Source: Setomelanomma holmii (taxonomy: Eukaryota; Ascomycota; Dothideomycetes; Pleosporales; Phaeosphaeriaceae). Taken from it: 64,000 nt of DNA. The notes below the pieces were generated by a model. It saw nothing but the letters and a program-made list of their open reading frames with translations, searched no databases and was not told the origin of the DNA. Position 1 is the stretch's first letter. Every line of letters starts with the position of its first letter. The DNA is taken from contig ML978204.1 of the NCBI GenBank assembly GCA_010015745.1, forward strand, positions 62,001-126,000, given 5' to 3'. Below are positions 44,757 through 58,002 of this stretch, piece after piece. A program made the translations under genes and the position numbers.

Positions 44757-45549
44757 TGTTGATGAACCGACAAGGGTTGGCTATGGCGACAATTCTGTTA
44801 GAGAGGACCAATTGGTGCTCTGATGAGCTTGTATCACCACCACAAGTATTTGTACCACATTGTCAGCAGTTCCTGGATCACATTAGCTCATAGATGTGGT
44901 CCCTGGCTACCCCGCAAGCAAGGGAGGCTCCGCAGCTCCGTTGCTTGCCGTTCGAGCGAGCGACGGAAGAGGAAAGGTGTGGAAGCGCATGCTAGCGTTT
45001 TCCATGTGAGTACGTGTCGTACGACGATATTCCAGGGAGGCGCAGAAGAACGACGCGCTGTCCTCTTCTCTTCGCGTCCGTGTGTGGAGTGGGAGATGAC
45101 GTTTGGAAACGAGATCGATCTGCACGACCCCTGCTCGGCTAGGCTTGCCCCATTCGGCACAGCCTTATCACATAGCTCATCCCTGCCACTCCTGTTGTGT
45201 TTCCTTCACCACCCCGTCGCGACTGGACGATCTCGATTTCCACCAAAGAACGATGAACCTGCGTGCTTCAAGTCGGGAAGAACATGAGAAATGCATGACT
45301 TTCCGTCGCGCTCAGATAAGCGGCCCCGGGACATACTCCGCCCGAGCAAGCCGCCTATCTGGCAAGTAGGTATGATATTTACCATATTCGGCGTGCTCGT
45401 TCGTCAATTTGGACATCGGCGCTAGACTGTCATGGCATTGCGGCTCGATCACCACGGAACATCGCACAGGACTCTTCGTATTGCTCAAATTGCCTTGTGC
45501 TCAAATCACCCTCAATTACAGCCTCAGCATCTGATCCGAATTCCCCACC
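44757..45549. other. Upstream interval of the OsmC-like gene
   Basis: This 793-bp interval lies between outward-facing starts of the OsmC-like gene and the F-box pseudogene. Overlapping short frames on both strands carry no recognisable protein. Confidence 0.45.
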
Positions 45550-46875
45550 ATGGCTTCCATCAAGGACCTACCAACTGAGCTTCGGCTTCGAGTTGCATCT
45601 TTCCTGCCCTGCAAAGATCTGGCTGCGCTCGCGCGTACAGAGAAGGTGCACATCAAGATCGCTCGAGAGCATCTCTACGCAGCGCCGGTAATCGCTCAAC
45701 CTGACCAAGGACATGGCCTCATGTCGCTTCTTCGTATATTATGCACACGCCCCCAACTTATCGATGGCTGCCGCTCGCTGTTTATCGCTGTCATAGATTG
45801 CTCAATACCGTTCGACCCACGTCTAACTCAGACGACACAGATGAGTGTCGTGAGTGCTGGGATGGCTCCGATGATAGTCTTTGGTGCCCCGACTATCAGT
45901 TGTCTCAAAAGTTCCTCTTGAAGCAGCTCGGCACGCAGAGCATGACAGACGACTCACAACCACACTTGATCGTCGGCATTTTGACCTGGTATACTGCCTC
46001 CCTGTATGGAGCTCTCATTGCCATACTACGAAACCTCGAACAGCTCACGCTGTCTTGCTTCAGCAAAGATTATAAGCAAAGACCTTTGCCGAGCAATTTC
46101 ATCATCACACCCTTCCCTAGGTGCCTTTTTAGCAGTAGCTATGCCGCGATGGAGTGCATCACACATTGCTACCGGCGATGTCTGGTCCGGCGTCTGGCAC
46201 TTTCCTTCTATACAACATCTGACAATCAGCCGCGGTTGTCAGATAGGCACGTCACTTGGTAACCGCCCCAAGGGCCCGCTGTATAGCTTAGATAGGCTTT
46301 TGACTCTACACCACCTGCAGGAGATCCGTGATCATCAAGGCGGATAGGATGTCCTCACCCCCTGTTACGAGTCGTCGCAATTGTCACTCCTGCGCTTCAT
46401 CACTTCCGAGACACGACACATAAAGCTCCACATGCAAATGCAGATGTCAAACTCCGTTGGGTGCATGATCGACACGCGTGAGCTATTCACCAGCGTATTC
46501 GATATCTTGCACCAAGCAGCCCCTTCGTTAGAAACACTTGAGATCAAACCATCCGACGATGCTCGCCTATCCGGGAAAGACATACCTGTAAAATTGCCTT
46601 CACTACTAGATTTCAGTCAGCTCCGCAAGCTCACCATACCGTTCAGACCGAGCATCGACAACCTACTTATCATTCTTCCACCCATTCTTGAAGAGCTCAC
46701 CCTTCTGCACCCTAGACTCTTGGACAAGACAGCCTTGGAGGGTATCATAGAGTACCGCGTTAGACAAAAGACTATCCGCTGGCTCGACATTTGCTGCTGC
46801 CGCGACGACACAGTGGCTCTAGCAGATGGGACACGGGAGATATTCGAGCCACATCAGATCTCAGTATACGTTTGA
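45550..46875 (+). pseudogene. F-box protein, disabled
   Basis: The ATG at 45550 begins an F-box: IKDLPTELRLRVASFLPCKD, then LAALARTEKVHIKIAREHLY. Family-like text continues (LMSLLRILCTRPQLIDGCRS), but near 45840 it shifts frame to CWDGSDDSLWCPDYQLSQKF and NLEQLTLSC, and near 46100 it shifts back to LGAFLAVAMPRWSASHIATG and WHFPSIQHLTIS. A TAG at 46345-46347 interrupts that frame before SLLRFITSETRHIKLHMQMQ and the leucine-rich part (LLDFSQLRKLTIPFRPSIDN). It ends at TGA 46875. Two shifts and one stop over 1.3 kb mark it as dead. F-box proteins normally select substrates for SCF ubiquitin ligases. Confidence 0.78.
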
Positions 46876-49800
46876 GCACTCACAGGCAATTTACTCATGA
46901 AGGGTATGCCTGCATATGTTGGGAAGGCTTCACCTCTCCGACTCATTGTGTACAAACTCACCCTTCCCCCGCGCGCCCATCACTCTATCGAGACCATAGA
47001 TGGCTCTACAACGTTCAAGTTTCGTACTAAAGCTGGTACGAGTTCCGATAGGATCAGATCTGACTCTCCTACCGAGAGAGCATCGAGGGAAACGTTTATA
47101 TAGCAAAGGCCCACGCCTAAAAATTGAATATGCTACAAATTCAACACTGTCCGTTCCGCAGTGCAACTATACATTTTGATTTACAAAGGAATGTATGCGA
47201 ACGCACGGGGATGTCGAGGTAGCAGTAAGTATCCGTCGAGTGTGGGTCGTATTGCTGCAAATTCTAAGAGCCAGCGCTGCTGCTCTTATACTACAGAAGG
47301 CGCGCCCGCGGCAACGTTTGTGCGCCTCACCGTGACAAATTTTCACCACTTCAATACCCGAGCTATACTTCCTCCTCAAACTTTGCAAGGATGAATACAT
47401 TCGTCCTTGCGTCGCCATCGTAGTCACTTGCAGAACGAAAACCTTCAGCTGGAAACTGAGTTGGACAACACGCTGTAGAATTCCGAGATCAAAGTATTAT
47501 TCTTTACTCGTACATATGACATTGTAGATGCTCATAGCCAGAAGCATGCATAGGCCCAGTGTTGGTTCCCGAGATCATAGTAGTCAGATGGACATCTCTA
47601 TGTCAGTAAATACTTGACAGCATAAATACAGCCAGGATATTCTAGAACCGTAGCTGGTAGTTTGAGTCTGACCCCGGCGCCAGAGTACATGTTTCCATTA
47701 TACAGTCAAAGTTTCCTGGCGCAAGGACACAACAACAAATACGAGTCTCGCGAGGCGTGCTATGGAAAGTCTTGGCTATTGAATCGAACACCATTGGTTG
47801 GTACAGCATCAACTTCTCGAATATTGTCTCAGCTTGCGCATGGGAAGTTCATTACGCCGCTTTGAGGGAGGCATTCCAAATCCTTGAGGCTATTGATGAC
47901 TCTAGCTAGAGTCTACAGTCAATGCCTCTCTCGAGATTCGACGCAAATGGCTTGTTCAGGACAAGAATACCAGGTATCTTCGATTGCAATGAATTAGCGT
48001 GAGCATTCGCTTGTCTCTTCCATCAGCCAAAAGACAACGGTAGTCGCAGTGCCTGGCCTAGCTTCGCAATCTGGACTATGCCAGTATGTGATATGTGTCG
48101 TCAGTGGGTCCACGAGTTAATCGATCTGCGGTCAGTTGTGGCGAGGTTGCGGGCATCCGGTGGGCCCGCTTGATCTACAGTGGCAGCCGGCGGAGAACGG
48201 CGGTGCTGCTTAGCAGGCTCAGGATTAGGCCAGATTCACCTGATGTTTAGTGGCATGGAAAGACGACGGAAGCTGACAGCGAATATTGTGAAATGCTCGT
48301 GTAGCCCAGGAAGGCAGTGCTGATAGTAGTCATGCGCACTCAAGTGTCCTGCGTGTGCGGCAAAACCTCCGTAGCGAGATCGATTCCGAATGCAACTGCA
48401 ACGCCCGTCCCTTGCGTCTGTCTATCCACAGTGGGCCTCGATCGACGTAAGTGGGGTCGTTTTACATGATCAGTAATTCGCGAAGAAGGGGGTGTGCGGA
48501 AGCTTATCCACCGAAAGTCAGGAGGATTAGTCCACCACTCTGCCACGTTATTCGATGCATACAGCGTGGACACCTCTCCGGCCGGCGCGCTGCTGAAACT
48601 TTCGACAGTAGCGGTGATTGTGCCACATTAGCGATATGTAGAATGTCAGATAGCTGCGAACTCAGTCTAGGTGCCGCGTTGTCGTGCAGTGTTCCCACAC
48701 TGCACGTCTGCAAGCATGAGTCGCTCTTTGATGCTGATCAAGTTGCATGTCGAGGATCAGAGCATGCAAGTTCGGGTTGTTTCGAAGTCCTCGGGACTTC
48801 CTTGTAGGTCTACACAGCGGACTGGGCAAGGTTTCCTGCACTCAGGTTGTTTCAGCAGCCATCGCACACGTGCAAGACCTTGCAGGCGGTTCAGGACCCT
48901 GAGAACTGATGAGTGTCACATTAATAATAGCGCGCACGTCAGACAGGGAGTGACGGACGGCGATAGCTGCAAGTGCTTGACCCTACTGACGCCGGCAGGC
49001 CAATTGACAAGTACGTGGGTGCTTTTGGTTGGCTCCTGGCTGAAAGGCTTCAGGCAAGCGGGCGTCATGGCGCACGTCTCTTCGACGTTAGAACAGATCG
49101 AATCGCCAGAAACTTCCACTTCGGATCTGCCAGTGTGGAGATTGGCGATTGTCGCATCCCGACTGTGCCGTGGGACGAGGTCGGGACGGGAAGTTTGAAG
49201 ATCTTTGTGGCTGTGGAGCGCCAAGAGCTCGTAGCTAGGAGATCGATGTTCGCCTTCGCGTTTCTTATCACCGAGAGTCAAGAGCGACGAAACGCGTCAA
49301 GAGCGCTGCGGCTCGTAATATCTGAGGCTATTAGCTTTGTTTATATCCGGCCCGTTACCGAGAAGCTGGATTATGCCGATCGGAATATGGTCAATCTGCC
49401 CGTTCATGGCATGCAAAACTCAACTCGCTAGATTGGTATCGGTAGAAAGCTCTCGAAAGCATGCTTCCGTGAAGATCGAGGACTCCGCGGGCGCTTGAGA
49501 AGACACCATCTGGAATTGTTGCATTGAGTTTGCTGCCGCGGACCACGGATTTGTCACGCAGGAAAGATCCTCCCATGGTTGGGTTCAGTCGACTCGATCT
49601 GGTGCGAACGGGGGCTTGTGAATAACAGCCAACTGTGCTGCGCTCGAGATTGTTCATTTGCCATCGGGCAGGTCGACGCGATAGCGGACGGACTAGGCGT
49701 TCAGCCCAGGATGGGTCCGCCAACGACGTTGCGGTTGTTGGTGCGAATGCATTTCTAATGCACCAATCATGTGACGCGCTTGGTTTGAATGTTGGGAGAA

Positions 49801-52800
49801 AGCGCCGATTGGTGCTGGACAGTTGAGATTGAGCGTGAATCGGAAACGAACTTCGATTTCAGCATACAGACTGCAACGCCTCTGTTCGCGATCTTGAATC
49901 CGCGTCATAAATCGAGTTCAAAGGCTGCACTACATGCACCCTCACAATTTTAAAGCTTCAATCATCAAGCGTCGCCGCTACTGATACGCTCGCGAAGCGA
50001 CAGATCAACGTCTGAACAGACCGCACTGTTAGCAGATGATCGAGTGCGTACAAGCTCCATTGCACGTCCAGGAAGATTCACCGCGCCCAAGCTTGAGACA
50101 GATAGTAAGAGACCTGAAGGGGAGTTTTACTGGGGAGTAAGGAAGGGGTTGAGAATGTCAGGCAAACACACATGGCATCCTTCCGAAGCTACGAGACCAA
50201 GGCGTTGCGATATCTTCAGGTGTACGCTTCGTGATAGTGCTTGTTCCATGGGAACTAGAACAAGGGTCGTTTCAGCCTTGTTTAAACTTTTGAATCGATA
50301 TGTAATCGTGGAGCTGCTTTCGCGACAGAGTTCGAACTGACTCTTTGGAATTGACAAATTCGCAAGTCTGCATCGAAGCGTGGGAGTTTCTCAGACCTAG
50401 AAGCGAATCTAGATCGTCTCTACGACTCGAAGTTCCGGTCTCACGGCTGGAGATGTTGCAGAGAGCCGCATTGAGTCCAAGGAAAGCTCGAGTCTAGTAA
50501 CCATGGCCACATATCGATTGCCGTACCGCGGGTTGGATGGATTGCGTGCACTTTGGCAAGGGTCCACATGTGGCAAGCGGCCATGCGCAGCAAGCATGCA
50601 ACGAATTCTGCTTGCGGCTGCGGTGGACATTTCCAGATACCGGGTAACCAAGCTGCGGTGTAGCATGTACGATAGATCTAGCAGCGACGGAGTGAGCAGT
50701 CGCTGAACGCTTGATATCAATCAGTCAGTAGCTCGAGGTATGCGAGCACCCGTGTCTTGTACTACTTGAACAACGGAGCCCTCATCCACGTTGGGTTCCT
50801 TGCATGACCGACGTGCCCTCACAGGCGCACCTTAGCTATTTGTGTCTCATCCATTTGACGAGAATACGGAATTTTGAGGAGGCGGCTCGAGAACCCGTGT
50901 AAGAAGACCAAACGTGAGGCTTCGTTGAGTGTCACAGATGTGAGTGAGTTTTCGTCATCGTTTTCGTAGACTCAAAAGTAATTGTGGTTCTGTGCCCCAG
51001 GCCAGTGATTGCCTCGATCGACTTTGTGTCTTCAGACAGGTTCAGTTCACAACACTGCAGTGTGTGCGCAACGCACGTAGACCTAACAGCCAATGGAGCC
51101 AGTCTCGGATGTGAATGAGCAATCATCGGTATCATATCTGAGCTTGAACAATGACGTCGACGAGCAGATGGTTCTGCGAGAAAGCGGACGAAGTTCTCCC
51201 GTACAGGAGGCATAGCCGGCTACTTGCCAGGCAAGCGTTGAGTGTAGTGTCTGGGTCGGACTCAGTGATAGACCAAGGCCCGAAGTTGCCTCGAAACAGA
51301 GGGTGGCGCTCGTGGGTCGATTGTGGTACATGGGACAGAGCAGGTGCTGTGCCGAAGCTGTGTTCCAAGCAAGCATCGAGGACGAAAGACTTAACCTTGA
51401 ACTACTTAGTGAGCGCATTCTTGAAGATGAACACAAGCAAGGAGCGGTCGCAATCGGGGTCTCTCGTTGGACGCTGCAGCAGTGCTTCTCTCGCAAAGAC
51501 GTGCACAAAGTCCTGGCTGCGGCAATTGCAGCGCTGCTCAAGTGGACAGCGCAAGGCGTACCCTGGAGCCAATCTCTAGGCGTGGAGCGGTGGCGACGCC
51601 ACAGTGGATTGGTAGCCCCTGCGCCATAGCGCGCAATAAGAGAGCTTGGCAGCACAGCAACGAACGGCCATTGTCTGAGAGAACACGGTGACGGGACGTC
51701 AGGCGGTCAACTGATGTCGTGCGACTGTGTACCCATTGGCGTGGTAGTATCGCAGCGTGTGCGAGAGCTGGAGATGTTTGGCGGGGTTGCAGGTTCCTCT
51801 TTGGAGGATTAATAGCATTTCAGTCCCGAGCGGAGGGTTCTCTGCTAAGACCAGGATCTGGCGGCACCGAAGATGTTTGACAGCAACTCATCCCGGCAAC
51901 GCGATGGCGGGGCGTGCAGGCACACGAACTTGGAAGCGGTCAAGAGATGTCCTTACCAGACCCTCCGACAGCACGCACGGCTGGATGGCGCGCCGGACTC
52001 GCAGGCCGAGCAGCACCAGCACTTGTGCCAGTCCGGCAGGAGAGATGAGATGTGACGGCGGCCACGATCCACGGGCGGAGGCGCGACTCGACCCCGGGAT
52101 CTCGACTCTCACGGCACGTGAGCTGGAAATTGAGGCTCTTGCGGTCGAAACGTGGTGTTGGCTGGGCGCGGGAGAGAGTTTCGTAGAATTGAGCGGCTGC
52201 AGCGGCGTGCAGCGTTTCTGTCGCGCACTCTGCGGCGTCGACGCGTCTCGTGGTGGAGACAACGCTGAGAAGGCGGCAGGGCCCGGGACGAGTGATGGCG
52301 GTGATGGCGGAGAGTCTGAGACGGCGTTGTTTGGTGGATCGGCCGGCTAGCGGGTATCAAGAATGGAATTAGCATGCCGGACAGGCGCGAGCCTCCATCG
52401 AGGAAGGCGCATCTATCCCTGCTGCCAATCATGGAAGCGCAGACGTCGCCGAAGATCCCCCAAACTGTCATCGACCTGTCACCCTCCAGAAAGGGGCTTA
52501 ATTCTCCCGCTACACACGTCCACTTGCGCCCATTGCTCGCGAGAAGCCATCGTCACCAGCCGACGTTGCTCAGTGCTCGCAGAGGTACCTTGGTCGCTGT
52601 ATTGCTGCATCTTCGGATGGGCCATGCCCTGCGAGAACCTCACGGCCCAGCGCAGTGAATTGTACCGTCTCCAGCATCCAGGCGGCATCCTCACGTCCGT
52701 TGTTTGAGAGATGCTTTGCGCGAGTCAACGCGGAGCGCAGGGTCTGCCATGCTCTGCGTGGTGCAAGGTACGGCCGAGTATCAAGGCCCGCTCGATACGG

Positions 52801-54619
52801 CGACGGACATCGTTGACCTTACTGCTATTCTTGTAACACCAAATGAACGCCTTCTCGCACTTGTCTAAACTCTCTTCTGCAGCGCTAGCCCCATCTCACG
52901 TCTCGACACAACAGCGAGCCTCCCGCTCCTTGATGCTGGGACGTCGTTGTTGCACAAAAGCACAACCCGCTCAGCCACCAGCCTGGTTCTGGTCGGCGGC
53001 AGCTGTCTGCCGGGCATGGTGCCCTTGGCTGGGGTCGCAGGCACGCCGTCAGCATGGCTCCAGTGTGCACGACATCTTGCTCTTGTCGGATTGCCCTCCG
53101 TGTTGGTGAAGGATACAGTTGGACACAGAGTCTCTCACGTTGCAAGCAACCTCCGAGCTCGCAGTCTCCTCCCCACAATACGCAGTACAACGACTGGTGG
53201 CCCGGGACGCCCGCCAGATGAGCGGTGATAACGAACCGTGCCACCGGGCTTCGCAGAGATCGTGCCACTCCAATGGCCTACAACCGGTGCAAATCGGGCA
53301 TGCCAGATGCGTGAACATGTACTCTGTCATCCTGAACAATTACAGAACCAAGTCCGTGTACGCACCGGAACCAACAGCGAAGGCTCGTTCGTGGGGCAGG
53401 TTGTAACGACGTGCTGTTAGGCTGCCGAGGAGGAATTTCCTGTCCAGGACAGGCTTCAACCGAGGCCAGACGCGACACCACTACGACCAATCCAGCCCCT
53501 GCTTGGCTGTCGCCGTGATGGCACCTTGACAGGTTACGGCGGCGTTCCTGGTGTGGGTTGGCAGATGAGGTAATTGACGGCAGGACCAGTGAGGTGCAGG
53601 CGACCAAAAGGGCGAGAGACAGATGCGACCCCTGCTCGTTTCCGCGCCGGGTCAGAAGCACAAGCAGTAAGATCGACGTGCATCCATGTCCAAGTGGAGG
53701 AGACGGCGGCGATGCTGCACTGGCGCGCCCGGTCTGTGTAAGGTCCTGCAGGCCTGCAGCAGTTGGCGCGGGTTGAGCACCGGCTCGTGCCTCGAGTCTG
53801 CGGCGTAGTGGGATTCTCTTCTGTTTCTGCGGCGGGTCTCCATCCAGCCAGAGCCCGCGGTGTGCACGCTCGGAGAATATAGACTAAACTTTAACGCTCA
53901 CCTGTCATGAGCGCAGGCGTCGTTGCAGCTAGCGCGCCTGTCTGTCCTCCGCTGGCAGCTGGCATCCCCTGGTGCAGCGCCTAGGGTGCAAGATCGCGCT
54001 GCATGGATGAAGTACGGCCCGTTGCAGTTCTGCTTTGCCTAGAAACGCCTCCTTCGCTGGTCTTGTTCTTTGCTTCTTAAACACCCTGTGCCCGTCATCA
54101 CTACCCTAAATCTACTGGGCTAACCGCTGAGTGCTTGCGCCGGCTCGATCAAGAACTCTCAACAGCACCACATACCTTATTCTCGACTCCGAAATTCGAC
54201 ACTCCATTTCACAATACATTTTCAGTCACCGAGCATAGCGCTGGAGTCTACCGTGGTTCACTCGAGCGCATTCTCGAACCCCTCTCCCACGCAGTGCACG
54301 CTAAGCACATCGATTCCAGTCAGACTGTCAGTAACAGCACTCAGAACCCTGTGAGTATGGTCCGGTCCCAAACGACTTGAAATTTCTCTGCTTCCTACGT
54401 AACGGCTGTCTCTGTATGCCTGGAACCATCAAGTTCAACACTTCATCTCTGGGTCCCGATACTTCCATCACTTTGGTCGATGACGAGACCTACGCTCAAA
54501 GTGCATTCTTGGCTCACAACGCACAGTATATATAGGTCTGCGAAGTCGTGAAAATCATGGAGTACCTAACACTTCGTGATATTCCGCTTCGTCAGTACGA
54601 TCCACTGCACTCACGGAGA
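46876..54619. other. 7.7-kb gene-poor region
   Basis: Both strands were scanned. Frames up to about 200 codons occur (51757-52350 plus, 51083-51655 minus, 48973-49431 plus), but most lack an ATG start, overlap frames on the other strand and contain no domain I recognise. Base composition is not extremely AT-rich, so this is not a typical heavily RIP-mutated transposon. From about 54060 on, the sequence looks like upstream regulatory DNA of the homeobox gene, ending in a TATA-like element. Confidence 0.4.
54527..54534 (+). promoter_or_regulatory. TATA-like element before the homeobox gene
   Basis: TATATATA lies 86 bp before the favoured start codon at 54620 and 23 bp before an earlier in-frame ATG at 54557. 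The spacing suggests transcription starts near or after 54557, favouring the second ATG. Confidence 0.4.
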
Positions 54620-56397
54620 ATGGCTTCTCCACCACCTCCCGAGAGACAGCAGGCGGTTAGTATGAACGATGCGGTAAGTGATTCTCAATCGATTTCCCCC
54701 TCTACACTTGTACCTTCCCATTCTGCACCCGCACCTGCCGATACTACATCCGCACCTGCCAAATCTACACCACCTGTCGACTCAGCACCCGCACCTGTCG
54801 ACTCTACACCTGCACCTGCCAGAGCTACACCCGCACGTCCCGACTATTCACACATCCCCAGGGGGAGCGTCGAGAGCCTGCTGGAGTCTCTCCCCAAGCC
54901 TAAGAAGCGCACCTATGCCGAAATTAGCATCACCAACAATATTATACCATTGTACCAGTTTTCCTGGGGATTTGAGCTCGTGCCTCGGAACATGAGCAAT
55001 CCTCCTGCGGGCCTTCGACTTCCCTCGATTGACGAGGCACTTGAGAAACTGGCCCGCGTGGCTCGCGAGGAGCGAATCTGCCGTGACTGTGGACACGACC
55101 GCGATGTCACCACAGGAGACCAGAGACAACATCAGCATCAGCCCTCAGCATCTCACACCGACCGCACATCTTTCAACAGCGCTAATCTGATACCCTTACA
55201 GCTCCGTTCGCGGAATGATCTTCGTAGGACACCGCCTTTTCAACCAGGGGAGCGGGAAAAGCAACTGCCGTCATTCTCAGAGGTATGTGAGCAGCTCTTC
55301 GAACGTAGTGGCCGAGACTAATTCTTGCAAGTTTGTGGAAGCCACTGGCGCACACACGGAGCATACACCACCAAGGACACCGTCTCGGAGGAACGGCTCA
55401 ACCACGCACTCCCCGCGCGAGCAACCACCATTTGAGGAAGTAGCTGGCCAAGATCCCAAGCGTAGACGTGTTGAGCAGCGGGTCGACAGTATGTTGGTGC
55501 ATCCACACTATTCACATGCCACCGCACCTCTACCGGACGGTCCACGGCGTCAAAGCAGTTCTATGGAGCCCGCTCTCCACTCGCACAACTCATCCTATGC
55601 CGCTGGTTGTTCAAGGTCGTCGCAGCACCATCGATCTAGCTTGTCCTACCCGCCCCCGCACGTGCAAAATGGACACCAGTCTTCTCCTGGCGCCCAGGTC
55701 TATCCCGGATACCGGCCTTCTCCTGGACAACCTACCGCTCGAGACTATCCCACGTATGCTCCACCGCCGCCACACAGCACAGCGTACGATCATAGGCACA
55801 GCTACTATGAGCCACCGCCACCTGCGCATCCGGGTTACGGCTACGCGTCCCCAGCGCACTACGGCAGACCTTCATACCACGGCGGTCATTACCCAGGCTA
55901 TGAGAGCGGCTACCCTGACATCCGATTCCAGCAGCACTTGGGCATGAACCCCGAGCATGGCAGGAAGAGACGAGGCAACCTACCAAAAGAGGCCACAAAC
56001 ATGATGAAGGGCTGGTTCGCCGAGCACCGGCATTCGCCTTACCCTTCAGAAGACCAGAAGATGGAGTTTTGCGAGCGGACGGGCTTGACCATAAGTCAGG
56101 TACGTTGTTGCACTTCATCAACCTCTATGGTTGACATTTTGGCGATTGCATTGTCGGTCTGTCAGTGTCATTGAACTCTAGTTTGCACGTTGCATGTTGC
56201 TGCCAGTGTCAGCAGTCATTTGGCTGTCTGCCATCAGCCTACCATTTCATAGCCATAATGCTAACTGCTGACAGGTCTCAAACTGGTTCATCAACGCTCG
56301 GCGCCGCGAACCGGAGAAGGAGAAGAAGGAGCGAGAAGCTAGAGAGAGGGCTGCTCGCGAAGCTGGCCGCGATTCAGACCAAGATGGTGCGGTCTAG
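54620..56397 (+). CDS. TALE/KN-type homeobox transcription factor
   Basis: DNA-binding regulator with a homeobox KN domain, the class of yeast Cup9 and Tos8. Exons 54620-55282, 55332-56099 and 56275-56397 give 517 residues. An N-terminal low-complexity part has repeated Ala-Pro-Ala/Val-(Asp/Lys)-(Ser/Thr)-Thr units. The middle is His/Tyr/Pro-rich. The homeodomain begins at about residue 432 (GRKRRGNLPKEATNMMKGWF), continues with EHRHSPYPSEDQKMEFCERT and is completed across the last intron by LTISQVSNWFINARRREPEK; the WFxNxR core of helix 3 is intact. The tail is strongly charged. The last exon, 41 codons ending TAG at 56395-56397, is easily missed because it lies in a short frame. An in-frame ATG at 54557 would add 21 residues. 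Target genes are unknown. Confidence 0.88.
54723..54840 (+). repeat. Imperfect coding repeat, Ala-Pro-rich
   Basis: Degenerate units of about 18-30 bp containing GCACCTG(C/T)C(G/A)A and (T/G)CTACACC repeat five to six times inside exon 1 of the homeobox gene. They code for PAPADTT, APAKSTPP and PAPVDSTPAPA. Length variation would change the linker in frame. Confidence 0.7.
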
Positions 56398-57980
56398 ACA
56401 CCTCCACGATATTGCCCATCACGATGATCTCTCTCTAGCATCACAATCAGGCAATGTGCTGTGACTCCGCATCCCGGTCTGGTCGACGAGTGGAGACAAT
56501 GCAGCATATCGTCATGGAGATCCCTTTTGAGAACTCCGTCCAGTCATTCGCCGGTAACTCGTACATAATGTCCTTTCCCTTCGTTGCATCTTTGGTGGGA
56601 CAATAACAGGCTTTGATGCCTTCGGTTCTCTATCATTACCGGCGTTTTCCATTTCATGGTCATGGAAACCTATACCCTGGGGATTAGCACAGGCGTTACG
56701 GAAAAAGGCCTGAGCGGATATCGCGTCTTGTTGGACGCTCAAATTTTATTTCTTGGATAAGTTATTTTGCTTTGGCAATCTTATTAGAATCCACGCAATT
56801 TGTTGCGGCCTGCGACTCCATACGATTGTCGTTGTGATCTATCTATTCACTGACATATATAGACTAGTTCACACCTCCAGATCAGTAGAAAAAATCATCA
56901 TGCCCGAATGTGAAAGTCTGCAACTCTACACTACTCCAATGACTAACACATCACGCAACACAATCAATCGACCTCCCAACAACCCCTCTTGAACCCAGCC
57001 ACCAATAGGGAACTTTTCACCCACGACCATGGTGAAACACACCAGTCCGCCTTAGCGCAACCACCCAATCCCTTAAAATCCAGACCACCGCGCACCACAC
57101 TATCGAATCCCCAAAACGCAAAACCACACTTCCCAAACTGACCTCCCAGCCTTGCATTCGCCAAGCTCTTCCCTTCCCGTCGTAGTTCTGGCGCAACATT
57201 AAGATCACCACGGATATTAAACTCTGAATCTATTTTGACGCACCGCAGGCACAGAGCCGGTGTTTCACCTGCCAAACTTTAACTTCAGGGTGATACATAT
57301 GCACGGCGGGAAGCGGTGCGCTCGCAAGCAACGGTATGCAAGCATGTAATGTTCACGGCTGTGACGCTTGTTCGCGACAAGACGTGACGTGAATTACACT
57401 TGTTGCTGTGCGGAGCGGAGAGGATGAGATAGCAGAGTGGAGATGTTTGGCACGGCACGTCGGACCCATCGGTGCGAAACTTGCAGCGGGCATGGCATCC
57501 GCCTCTCTCGCAGGTCCGCGGCATACAACACGTCTGGGCAAGCAGGTGAAGCTCCGCGCACGCTTTGCCCAGTCCGCCTTGTCTCGAGCCCTGAAGAAAG
57601 GCGCATGTTCCCGCCCGGGGTCGAAACATGCTGGGCGGGTGGGCGGTCCAGGTTGGAGATTTTGAGACGAGCGATAGACGTCAGATTTACACCCTTGCTA
57701 GCGATCTGATCTTCGTCCGGGATAAGAGAACGAAATGAGACATGGGACACAGGTCAGTGCGCGTTTGGCAGGAGCGGTAGCGAGACGAGACGAGAGGAGA
57801 GAATGGTCCGAGCGGTGAGGCTGGGGATAGCATGTTGGGGCATGACAGGGGAGGCATGGAGAAAGGAAGGTGTCTCGAAACGAATGTGTTTCAAGGCGAG
57901 AGGATGGTAGTGTGGGATTTGTTCGCTGCAATTACTGCTTTTTGACGAGGACGGGGATGATGAGTTGGCATGAGAGGATG

Positions 57981-58002
57981 GTTGTTTGTTTGTTTGTTTG
58001 TT
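57981..58002 (+). repeat. GTTT tetranucleotide microsatellite
   Basis: Five uninterrupted GTTT units, followed 12 bp later by a run of A. Simple repeat in intergenic DNA. Confidence 0.9.

Noticed and set aside
33657..46875. Sequencing error as the general cause of the broken genes
   Set aside because: More than ten lesions, including nonsense and splice-site substitutions, cluster here while multi-exon genes on both sides have none; single shifts could still be errors.
48973..49431. 152-codon plus-strand frame with locally protein-like text
   Set aside because: Starts at TTG, has an equally long frame opposite, and no motif is recognised; not enough to call a gene.
51757..52350. 197-codon plus-strand frame in GC-rich DNA
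   Set aside because: Long frames on both strands are expected in GC-rich DNA; composition is Arg/Ser/Gly-biased and no domain is seen.
56964..57275. 103-codon minus-strand frame
   Set aside because: Non-ATG start, no recognisable segment and CT-rich simple composition.
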